Origin: an uncultured Granulosicoccaceae bacterium
GTDB lineage: Bacteria > Pseudomonadota > Gammaproteobacteria > Granulosicoccales > Granulosicoccaceae
Direction of reading: 5' to 3'
DNA: 64,000 bases
NCBI GenBank assembly: GCA_938006335.1
Contig: CALLMF010000002.1
Span: 1 to 64,000 of the forward strand
Below are positions 1 to 6,590 of this stretch, piece by piece. The translations under genes and the position numbers were made by a program. Position 1 is the first letter of the stretch; each line of letters begins with the position of its first letter. The notes under the pieces were generated by a model. That model saw nothing but the letters and a program-made list of their open reading frames with translations. It was not told where the DNA came from and made no database searches.

Positions 1-533
1 GAGAAGGGCGCCCAGCCGTCGGCGAAGACACGGGTCTTGCCGATCAGGATGCGTCTTCCGACAATGCAGTCGCCGACGTTGACTTCAAGCAGATCGTCCA
101 GCCGCTCGACGCGACGCGGCGGTGCGTCGCTACCGTGTCGCTGCACCCGTAGCCACGGGCCTTCGCCGACGTCCACGACATTCCAGAGGCGGGGTGTCGC
201 GGTAGCGAGGCCTCCAAGAAACTGACGCACCACAGGGCGCTTGCGCAGCTGCTTGTCCGCCTGCAACTCCTCCAGTTGGCTCGGGCCATCGGGCGGCGTC
301 CAGAGCATGATCTCATCCAGCAGGAACGCGGCGAAACAGGGACCGGTACCCCCTGAGAGCAGCTGCGCCTCGATCGTGTGCGTGTCGCTGTCCACGATGC
401 CGGCAACAGCCCCGCACAGTCGGTTGACCACGGCCTGTTGCGCACGCAGGAAGCTTTCGTTGGCCTTCGTGGCCCTGTCCGCCATGCGGCGGTAGACGCG
501 AAGCACCTCGCGGGTGGTTTTTTCCGGTGACAT
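1..533 (-). CDS. Hypothetical protein, 3' end outside the window
   Basis: An open frame runs from an ATG at 533 to the window edge with no stop, giving about 177 residues that begin MSPEKTTREVLRVYRRMADR. The N-terminal third looks helical and charged; the rest mixes short hydrophobic stretches with Gly and Asp turns. There is no signal peptide or membrane segment in the visible part. I do not recognise the family. It is divergent from the AsmA-like gene at 651, and the 117 bases between them probably hold both promoters. A long frame at 44-1162 overlaps it antisense and partly covers the AsmA-like gene; I treat that one as a shadow. Confidence 0.6.
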   Translation of the reverse strand, partial: MSPEKTTREVLRVYRRMADRATKANESFLRAQQAVVNRLCGAVAGIVDSDTHTIEAQLLSGGTGPCFAAFLLDEIMLWTPPDGPSQLEELQADKQLRKRPVVRQFLGGLATATPRLWNVVDVGEGPWLRVQRHGSDAPPRRVERLDDLLEVNVGDCIVGRRILIGKTRVFADGWAPF

Positions 534-650
534 GCGGGCAGGTGGTGACTGCGGGTCGCTACAGAATATCCGGTAGGCGGCTTACAGCAATTTTTACGCG
601 AAACCGATCGGGCCACCGGGTCTGTCGGGGTCGCCGGTAATCTGTGGAAG

Positions 651-2630
651 ATGAGGGTTCTCAAGATTCTGCTTGTCCCGCTGTGCTTGCCCGTGCTCGC
701 CCTGTTGGCGCTCGAGTTCGCCCCGCCTGCCTGGTTGGGGCCGACCGTGGCCGGTTTGGTGCGGGACCGCACCGATGTGCCGGTACAGCTGGAAGAGCTT
801 GATCTGCATGTGTTCACGCTCGAGCCCGAGGTGCGTATCCGGTCGCTGGATGTACCCACCGAGCCCGAGCCGCTGGCCATGGGCGTCGATGGCGAAGCGT
901 CGGTCAGCCTGGTGTCGGCGATGCGAGGCGAACTGCGGTTTCCGCGCATCGCGCTGCGTGATGCCGAGATCACCGTGTACCGCAGCGCCGACGGTGAAGG
1001 CAACTGGGAGCAACTCCTGCCAGAGTCGCAAGCCGAAGCGGTCGACGACACGTCGGACGATGAGCCGATCACGCTCCCTATCATCGAGCAGTTGTCGATC
1101 GATAACGTGGCGATCACTGCACTGGACGAGATCAGTGTGTTCACCTCTTCACTGACGCTCAACGCAAGCGGCTCGATGGTCGAGTCGACTCAGGATGAGG
1201 CGGTCCCGCTCTCGATCGAGGCCGCTGGGTTCATCCAGTCGAACGGAGGCACCGAGTGGCCCTTGTCGGTCGCGCTGACAACGGATGAGCCGGTACAGTC
1301 GCTACAGCATCCGGTATCGGTACGGCTGGACGCGCAACTGGACACACTGGACCTGCGTGTCCAGAGCGAACTCGAGGCTGCGCCGGCGATTGACGATCTG
1401 CCGGAACTCGAGCTTGCGCTCACGGGCGACTCGCTCGACGCTATCGTCGACTTGTTCGACGTGCAGCTGCCGGATGTGCCGAACTTCTCTCTCGATACCG
1501 CTGTCATTGCAGACTCCATCGAAGAGGACACGACCTGGACTCTCAGGCGGTTTGACGCCGTACTCGGCGACAGTGTGTTCGAAGGGGATGTGCGCGTGGC
1601 GCCGACGACAGTGCCGCCACAGTTGTATGCCAACGTGATCTTCACCGCGCTCGACTTCGATGAATTCCTCGCCATCGCGGTAGGAGAGGGCGTCGAGACC
1701 GCGAGCGAGGACGAGATAGAGGATGAAATCGTCGCAGGTAGCGGTGCCTGGTTTCCGGACCAACCGCTTGGATTGTCTGCGCTCATCGATGTGTTCGAGG
1801 GAGCTGTGGATCTGAACATCCAGCAGATTGAATCCGATTACCCGATCGATGGGCTCACTGCCGTCGCCCGTCTTGACAAGACCGGTGTGACGGTCGATCC
1901 GATGACTGTGGAGGTCGCCGCCGGTGTGGTATCCGGCACGCTCGAGCTGTCTTCTCCGGACGAGCAGCCCGAAGCCAATTTGTCGGTGGACATCAAGCAG
2001 GTGCAGCTACAACAACTGCTCGACGTGTTCGGGATCGACAGTGGCGGATCTGAGGCGGGGACCTTGGGTGGACGCGCTCGATTCTGGGCGCAGGGCGACG
2101 ACATTGCGAGCCTTGCCGGATCGCTGGACGGCGGTGTGTTTGTGTTGATGGACGGTGGCAAGCTGTTGGCAATCCTCAACGAGCTCACGACGCTGGATGT
2201 CGTGGAGACCCTGACCCTTCTACTGGATCCGGAAGAGGTCCGCACCGATATCGATTGTGCCTACATCGATCTACAAGCCCGGACCGGTGTGGTGGACATC
2301 AGCCGGTTCGTCATTGACACGGCAGATGCGGTGTACATCGCCGATGGCGAGATCAACCTTGGCGCGCAAACGCTCGACGTATCGCTGGAGCCGCACGCCA
2401 AGGATGTTTCGCTGTTCAGCGGGCAAAGCGCGGTCACCATCGAAGGCGGTGCCGAAGCGGGTTACAGCGTGGTCCCGGGACCGGAGTTGATTACACGTGC
2501 CGGACTAGCCGCTTTGCTTGCGAGCGTTGCATCGCCCGCAGCCGCGCTGCTGCCGTTCGTACAGCTCGGTCAAGGAGAAGGCTCCGAGTACTGTGACGGT
2601 CTGGTTGAATCGATGGAGGAGGCAAGGTGA
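651..2630 (+). CDS. AsmA-like membrane-anchored periplasmic protein
   Basis: The 659-residue protein begins with one hydrophobic segment (about residues 4-28), which fits an inner-membrane anchor with the rest in the periplasm. The body is repetitive beta-rich sequence with many VD, LD and EL steps and short hydrophobic strands, as in AsmA/DUF748-type proteins that help maintain outer-membrane lipid composition. The region around residues 440-560 (GTLGGRARFWAQGDD, then SLDGGVFVLMDGGKL) resembles the C-terminal AsmA domain, where a reduced-rank repeat precedes a Gly-rich strand. The next gene starts inside its stop codon (GTGA), so the two are probably co-expressed. Function is inferred from family resemblance only. 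Confidence 0.7.
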   Translation: MRVLKILLVPLCLPVLALLALEFAPPAWLGPTVAGLVRDRTDVPVQLEELDLHVFTLEPEVRIRSLDVPTEPEPLAMGVDGEASVSLVSAMRGELRFPRIALRDAEITVYRSADGEGNWEQLLPESQAEAVDDTSDDEPITLPIIEQLSIDNVAITALDEISVFTSSLTLNASGSMVESTQDEAVPLSIEAAGFIQSNGGTEWPLSVALTTDEPVQSLQHPVSVRLDAQLDTLDLRVQSELEAAPAIDDLPELELALTGDSLDAIVDLFDVQLPDVPNFSLDTAVIADSIEEDTTWTLRRFDAVLGDSVFEGDVRVAPTTVPPQLYANVIFTALDFDEFLAIAVGEGVETASEDEIEDEIVAGSGAWFPDQPLGLSALIDVFEGAVDLNIQQIESDYPIDGLTAVARLDKTGVTVDPMTVEVAAGVVSGTLELSSPDEQPEANLSVDIKQVQLQQLLDVFGIDSGGSEAGTLGGRARFWAQGDDIASLAGSLDGGVFVLMDGGKLLAILNELTTLDVVETLTLLLDPEEVRTDIDCAYIDLQARTGVVDISRFVIDTADAVYIADGEINLGAQTLDVSLEPHAKDVSLFSGQSAVTIEGGAEAGYSVVPGPELITRAGLAALLASVASPAAALLPFVQLGQGEGSEYCDGLVESMEEAR

Positions 2631-2932
2631 CCTACCGAACGAGCATCGTGATCGCATTCTGTCTGACCGTGACTCTAGCGGCCTGCGTGGATCCACCTGG
2701 GCGGGAGCTGGATCAGCTCGACCCGGAACGTGTCGAGCGCACCGCAACGGTCAAGATCGCCCTGATTGACGATGCAGACGTCAGCGCGGCTTCCATCCGC
2801 GTGCTGGATGAGGATGAAGGCATTGTGCTGGACGGCTTTGTCGCCAGTGAAGAGGAGCGAGAGGCAGCCCTTGCCGCCGCTCGCACAGCAATGCCTGGCG
2901 AAACCATAGTCGATCGGCTCAAGCTGCGTTGA
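2627..2932 (+). CDS. Small lipoprotein with BON-like C-terminal half
   Basis: This 101-residue protein starts at a GTG that overlaps the stop of the AsmA-like gene by four bases. Residues 1-20 form a lipoprotein signal with a LAAC lipobox, predicting a lipid-anchored periplasmic product. The C-terminal part (KIALIDDADVSAASIRVLD, then VLDGFVASEEEREAA, ending VDRLKLR) follows the pattern of a BON domain, in which one short alpha/beta unit is thought to bind membranes. The tight coupling suggests it works with the AsmA-like protein at the envelope. The BON assignment is by eye. Confidence 0.65.
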   Translation: MTYRTSIVIAFCLTVTLAACVDPPGRELDQLDPERVERTATVKIALIDDADVSAASIRVLDEDEGIVLDGFVASEEEREAALAAARTAMPGETIVDRLKLR

Positions 2933-2942
2933 GCCGCCAGGG

Positions 2943-3155
2943 TCAACTGTCAGCTTCGAGCTCGCTGCAGAGCTTCAGCACGTTGTTGCCGTCGTCACTG
3001 TCGACGTAGCAGGCCGGGTCGTCCTTGCTGCCGTTGCGCGTGACCTCGTTACCATCGATCTTTCGCGTGGTCTTTTCCTCGAACACGGACTGGATCGTGC
3101 CATGCCCGTAGCCGTTGCCCCACGCCCACTTGACCTTGTCACCTGGACTGCACAT
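2943..3155 (-). CDS. DUF2945 (Tudor-like) small protein
   Basis: This 70-residue protein starts near GDKVKWAWGNGYGHGTIQSV, the signature of DUF2945 proteins (predicted small Tudor-like beta barrel, also called hypervirulence-associated TUDOR domain). The second half keeps the pattern of charged turns, YVDSDDGNNVLKLCSEL, typical of the family. No signal peptide is present, so it is likely cytosolic. Its stop lies ten bases from the stop of the convergent lipoprotein gene. The molecular role of the family is not established. Confidence 0.75.
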   Translation of the reverse strand: MCSPGDKVKWAWGNGYGHGTIQSVFEEKTTRKIDGNEVTRNGSKDDPACYVDSDDGNNVLKLCSELEADS

Positions 3156-3305
3156 GCGACGCTCCTGTTGTAGATGTCGCCCGGTAGTGTCGCGGTCGAA
3201 CTGGCTTGTCAGATGTGGTGTGTAGGATCTACCGGATAGGAGCGCCTACCCTTGGGCGACATACTCGCTGAGTATCAGCATCAAATCCTGCTGAGGTGTG
3301 TTCCG
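3156..3305. other. Spacer at the left edge of the accessory island
   Basis: No gene is visible between the DUF2945 start and the end of the 152-residue gene. From about 3200 onward the DNA becomes visibly richer in A and T than the flanking core genes, so this spacer marks the left edge of the island. Confidence 0.4.
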
Positions 3306-3764
3306 CTAGCCCGATATCTTCTCGACAGTAGGCGGTGTAGTGGACACTACGTCGATCTTCTGATCAAAGCAGAAGAAGCAGTAATGTGTAAACGGCCCCG
3401 GATGTTCATGCGTCGCATAGGTCGCTTCTTCGACATATCTGAGGAACGCAGAATCGGTATGGATCCCTGCCTTCTTTCCGTCAGACTGTCCATCATCAGT
3501 GACCAGAAAAACGATGTTGGTCGCTGCGTAGGATATGTAACTGTTGAAGACAATCTGGTACCGGGTGCTGTTGCTCGACAGCGTTATCGGCTTGCTCCCC
3601 TTCAGTAAAACCTGCAACTTTGGGTTCGGCATATCCGCAGCAGACACTGCTGGCGCATCTGCATCTACACCACCTTCGGCTAGTACAAGCCTCAGGCGAT
3701 GTATCTTGAATTCCTGCATTTCCTGCAGGAACAGATATTTGCATGCGTTGAGCTCGGCAAACAT
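3306..3764 (-). CDS. Hypothetical protein, immunity-like by context
   Basis: The frame encodes 152 residues with a believable globular composition, beginning MFAELNACKYLFLQEMQEF. A beta-rich middle (KPITLSSNSTRYQIVFNSYI) is followed by a Cys/His/Phe-rich stretch near residues 115-135. There is no signal peptide. It lies 46 bases downstream of the frameshifted gene at 3810-4249 on the same strand and could share its transcript. Its frame is favoured over the overlapping plus-strand frame 3252-3608 by composition. I do not recognise it. The idea that it is an immunity protein rests only on its place beside small orphan genes and toxin-tail-like fragments. Confidence 0.55.
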   Translation of the reverse strand: MFAELNACKYLFLQEMQEFKIHRLRLVLAEGGVDADAPAVSAADMPNPKLQVLLKGSKPITLSSNSTRYQIVFNSYISYAATNIVFLVTDDGQSDGKKAGIHTDSAFLRYVEEATYATHEHPGPFTHYCFFCFDQKIDVVSTTPPTVEKISG

Positions 3765-3809
3765 ATGTGCGATTCATTCTGGATCGTATGTCGTTGGGCG
3801 ATGGTAGTT

Positions 3810-4249
3810 TCAATCAACCACCGAGGAACACTGGCGCTGCCAGCGAGCCCAGACTGCTTGCGCGGATCGATTCATAGGGTCAGATAGGGTCGCTGCGGTG
3901 AGCTCAGTTTTTATGGCAACCAGCGGATCAACGCCCCACGCTTGCAAGCTGACCTTATGGTGCTCGACAAACGCAAGAAGCACATGAAACCACTCGTCAG
4001 GAGTGGCCTTGGGCAGCGTTTTGTGTACGTAATCAATGTAGGTGTCTAGTGGCAATCTGCGTGTCTGGGCGAAGCACTCCAGCCACACCTGCAGGGTCGC
4101 TGCATCACTGGGCTTTCCGCTCGGCCCGAGCTTCATGCCGCTAAGCAGAATTCGAAGGTCATCCGATTGGTGTGCATTGAAATAGGGTTCAGAACTTCGA
4201 ACGCCGCGTTGAAGGCTTCTAGTGTATTGATCTGGACTTCTTCATTCAT
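3810..4249 (-). pseudogene. Frameshifted hypothetical gene (about 146 residues), immunity-like
   Basis: Two minus-strand frames join into one plausible protein. The first starts at an ATG at 4249 (MNEEVQINTLEAFNAAFEVL). The second continues EPYFNAHQSDDLRILLSGMK and runs to the stop at 3810. Restoring one base near 4192 would join them without loss; as written, the first frame stops early and the second has an internal ATG at 4136 that would give 108 residues. The restored product is mostly helical, acidic and soluble. It starts 36 bases downstream of a start-less C-terminal fragment, the arrangement of a toxin tail followed by its immunity gene. A sequencing error could mimic the frameshift. 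Function unknown. Confidence 0.5.
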
Positions 4250-4285
4250 GCCACTGATGATCGGTGATTTTCAGGTGCGCCGATG

Positions 4286-4450
4286 TCACTCGAACAGGTA
4301 ATTTACGCCGCCATTCTCCCTGTTCGCTGAGACGAGCGAGTCATGAACGGTGATACGGATGGATTTGGATGGTGTGCGACCACGGTTTATGCTTGAAACA
4401 AGTTGTCTTGCACAGCAGATCACGGTCCGGAATTGATGTGAGGCTGACAC
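4286..4450 (-). pseudogene. Orphan C-terminal protein fragment, possible toxin tail
   Basis: An open minus-strand frame ends at 4286 with the convincing terminal sequence SIRITVHDSLVSANRENGG, then VNYLFE and TGA. About 54 residues can be read back to a GTG at 4450, and the frame stays open further into the 51-bp repeat. No proper start or ribosome site is visible, so it looks like the 3' end of a longer gene that was lost. A small soluble gene follows after 36 bases. The short frame 4341-4649 overlaps it in another phase and has poor composition. The reading as a toxin C-terminus is inference. Confidence 0.35.
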
Positions 4451-4501
4451 GGTACGGAAGCCATTCCCTAGCCGATTGTGGAAAATCCCCAGACTGTGCC
4501 C
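4451..4501. repeat. Degenerate 51-bp direct repeat, copy 1
   Basis: This stretch aligns without gaps to 6540-6590: 42 of 51 bases match, including the shared blocks GGTACGGAA, AGCCGAT, GGAAAA and AGACT. Both copies point the same way and both sit, on the minus strand, upstream of small orphan genes. Read on the minus strand in one phase, both give a similar peptide (SLG-F--RLG-GFRT), so the repeat may be a coding remnant rather than a pure DNA site. Confidence 0.6.
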
Positions 4502-4612
4502 GTCGCTTGTTGCCTGAGTATGAGCGTAAAATACTCTTTATCGCTCCACCAGGATCACCCCCATCCCGCAATCCAGCGTCTGTTTGATGCTCTACTACCG
4601 AAGAGCCACTAA

Positions 4613-5329
4613 ATGCCAATGACACTGCTGCCCCCGTTAGCGCTCGCACTCGGGAGTTGCCTGCTGTTAGTGGGTTGTCCTCGACTGCACTATGCGCAGT
4701 TCGATGGGTTCGACGCGTCGAATGTCGCGTCGTGGAGTATGGGTGAAAACATTGGGGACATCGTTGAGTTTGTTGACGAACGCGGATCCTCTATTGATTT
4801 GACCCTCATGAGTCGAAGTGACAGCGAGCCTCATCGCATCATCCTTCGGCAGAACTACCAAAGTGACAACATGCCATGCCGAAATTGGTCGGTCAGACGA
4901 TACGAAATCCAGGGTACCGAAACCGTATTTCGTATTTCATTAGGGAATATGGAGCGGTTCCGCGGTCAAAGCCCGGATCAACAGCCGCTGACCCTTCGTA
5001 TCCTGCCGGAGAGTCTTGATGGCGTGCCTTATGGAACCTACCTTACCTTCAACCAGCTAAACAGCCCTGAGAGTTATTACCCAGACGAATTTCAGGAGTT
5101 TGATTCCACTTCAAACAGTCCAACGAAACAACGCTTGGTCGCCGATGCGACGATTGGTTCGGTGACTTTTCCATACATGATGGAACAAGTTCATGACTAT
5201 CCGGAGCAAATTACATTGGAAGACAAAAGCCTTGCCACTCGCAGAGTAACAATCGCCAACGGGGTCGGTATCGTGCAGTTCGAGCAGTACAGCGGGCGCG
5301 TATTTACCCGCGCTAGTCTGTTTGATTGA
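4613..5329 (+). CDS. Putative lipoprotein of unknown function
   Basis: The 238-residue protein has a short signal peptide ending in a clear lipobox (LLLVGC, Cys at about residue 22), so it is expected to be lipid-anchored in the envelope. The mature part is beta-rich with many polar strands and no recognisable domain; it resembles carbohydrate-binding or jelly-roll type sequences only in general composition. A second ATG two codons downstream (4619) is an equally good start. It is the only plus-strand gene in the accessory island, and its codon use appears less GC-biased than that of the core genes around it. I do not recognise the family. Confidence 0.65.
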   Translation: MPMTLLPPLALALGSCLLLVGCPRLHYAQFDGFDASNVASWSMGENIGDIVEFVDERGSSIDLTLMSRSDSEPHRIILRQNYQSDNMPCRNWSVRRYEIQGTETVFRISLGNMERFRGQSPDQQPLTLRILPESLDGVPYGTYLTFNQLNSPESYYPDEFQEFDSTSNSPTKQRLVADATIGSVTFPYMMEQVHDYPEQITLEDKSLATRRVTIANGVGIVQFEQYSGRVFTRASLFD

Positions 5330-5397
5330 AATAGGTCGCCAGACGCTAGGCTTGCTTCGTCTGAATCAGTCATTGGACGCTCACAGTGCTTGAGTTT

Positions 5398-5997
5398 TCA
5401 TGGCCTGACTGGCGGGAAGCCTCCAGGAACTCGCTTTTCAAGCGTTGTGTCAGGCCGCGGCAAATTCGAAGAGTATTTCGGCAGCCCGTACTCTTGCAGA
5501 AGTTCCGGATCTGACAAGGCAGATCCGATGACGGCAATTCCGTCGTTGTCAAACGTATTTGATCGGCTGGTCGCGGTGTTTACGAACTGCTTGCTCCCAG
5601 CATAGATCAGGTGATCATGCGCGGTGTGGAGCACGATCGCATCCAAGGCGTCGTTGAATATCAGCCTGTCCCAATACTGAACATCTCCTTCTGCATCGTA
5701 GTACTCCGACCGAAAATGCTCATAGGTGGTAGGCACCGAGTGAATACAGTCTGTGTCCAATGAGTTTTCGAACAAATACTTGGTGACACACCAGTTGAAA
5801 CTATTCAGGCCCATGTCGTTGAACGCTGTCATCAGCGCTATCGCTTCCTCGTTGAAGAGAAAGTTGTCGTCAACAAGTACGACGCGCAGGTTCCGAAATG
5901 TTGCGAAGTCTTTTGATAAAACAGACGGACTAGATAGAGCCTCTGTGAGCTGATCCAGAGCGATGCGCCGCGTTCCAGATGAATTAGTCGTTGCCAT
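5398..5997 (-). CDS. Hypothetical soluble protein, candidate immunity protein
   Basis: This 199-residue protein has no signal peptide and a mixed alpha/beta look: a central strand NLRVVLVDDNFLFNEE, helices around residues 50-75, and a C-terminal Pro-rich tail. It starts at ATG 5997, preceded by GGGAG at good spacing. That ribosome site and the first four codons lie inside the end of a start-less upstream fragment (5984-6196), giving a 14-base overlap. Such tight overlap is typical of toxin-immunity pairs. The protein itself matches no family I recognise, so the immunity role is inferred only from this arrangement. Confidence 0.6.
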   Translation of the reverse strand: MATTNSSGTRRIALDQLTEALSSPSVLSKDFATFRNLRVVLVDDNFLFNEEAIALMTAFNDMGLNSFNWCVTKYLFENSLDTDCIHSVPTTYEHFRSEYYDAEGDVQYWDRLIFNDALDAIVLHTAHDHLIYAGSKQFVNTATSRSNTFDNDGIAVIGSALSDPELLQEYGLPKYSSNLPRPDTTLEKRVPGGFPPVRP

Positions 5998-6196
5998 ATC
6001 GTATCTCCCGAGAATGACCGCGCATCGGCCGTCCGTTCGCGTCTAGCTCGGTTATTTCTATCGTCGGTCGACCGTCTGCACTTGGTCTACGAGTTACCCG
6101 AGTTCCGTCGGGAAGCGTACCGGTTCGAACCTCTCCTCGGCTACCTTTATGTGCTTCTACGTTTGCGATGCGTGCAGCGCAGACGTCTGCTTTACA
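5984..6196 (-). pseudogene. Orphan C-terminal fragment resembling polymorphic-toxin tails
   Basis: Seventy codons are open between a TGA just upstream of 6196 and the TAA at 5984-5986, with no ATG, GTG or TTG near the 5' end. The sequence contains GTLPDGTRVTRRPS, GRPTIEI and a terminal REIRYGND. The order LPDG-R-RPS, GRPT(I/L)EI, then IRYG at the extreme end is what I associate with C-termini of Rhs, CDI and other polymorphic toxins. This is family knowledge recalled, not searched. The lack of a start means it is either a displaced tail cassette or a decayed gene. It overlaps the start of the 199-residue gene downstream. Confidence 0.45.
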
Positions 6197-6232
6197 TCAA
6201 GCGCTAGGTGTCCATGCACGCCGTCAGACACT

Positions 6233-6448
6233 CTATGACTCCCCAATGAAAATCCTGATGATTATCACGACGCCGATAGCCAATGCAATCACGGTCGTAT
6301 ATCCGATGACAGTGTGAGCAGCCAAGGTGTGCTCCCACTTGGATGGGAGAAACTTTTTCGTCAATCGGCGACCGACAGCGCGTGCAAACTCATCAACTAG
6401 CAGCGTTGCGACAATCCAGCGGAGAGCTGCGAATACAGTGTCAAACAT
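6233..6448 (-). CDS. Small membrane protein, 71 residues
   Basis: The N-terminal part (residues 1-20) is moderately hydrophobic and amphipathic. A basic middle (RRLTKKFLPSK) follows, then a strong membrane span near residues 48-67 (VIALAIGVVIIIRIFIG). It could be a small inner-membrane protein with one or two spans. It lies on the minus strand 36 bases upstream of the orphan toxin-tail-like frame and about 90 bases downstream of the second 51-bp repeat copy. Family and role are unknown. A membrane-acting immunity protein or a small toxin are both possible, with nothing here to decide between them. Confidence 0.5.
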   Translation of the reverse strand: MFDTVFAALRWIVATLLVDEFARAVGRRLTKKFLPSKWEHTLAAHTVIGYTTVIALAIGVVIIIRIFIGES

Positions 6449-6539
6449 TCCTTATGCTTCTCTGGACTCAACGGCAAGTGTTCCAACGTTAATCTGTCAA
6501 CGGGGACCATGACGTGTCAATTGCTTGGACGTCCATGCC

Positions 6540-6590
6540 GGTACGGAATCCACCCCCAAGCCGATAGAGGAAAAACCCTAGACTTTGCCC
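6540..6590. repeat. Degenerate 51-bp direct repeat, copy 2
   Basis: This partner of 4451-4501 overlaps the last 13 bases of the oxygenase gene, including its stop, so the repeat begins exactly where the conserved core gene ends on this side of the island. That position suits an insertion or recombination boundary but does not prove one. Confidence 0.6.

Noticed and set aside
44-1162. 372-residue minus-strand open frame
   Set aside because: It is antisense to the well-supported AsmA-like gene and out of frame with the real partial gene at 1-533; its composition is Ser/Arg-rich shadow sequence.
3252-3608. 118-residue plus-strand frame in the island
   Set aside because: Overlaps the more protein-like minus-strand gene at 3306-3764.
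4341-4649. 102-residue minus-strand open frame
   Set aside because: Crosses the 51-bp repeat and another frame with a more protein-like end; no ribosome site or recognisable segment.
6115-6135. GGTTCGAACC, resembling a tRNA T-loop
   Set aside because: No matching acceptor, anticodon or D arms around it; it lies in the start-less coding fragment.
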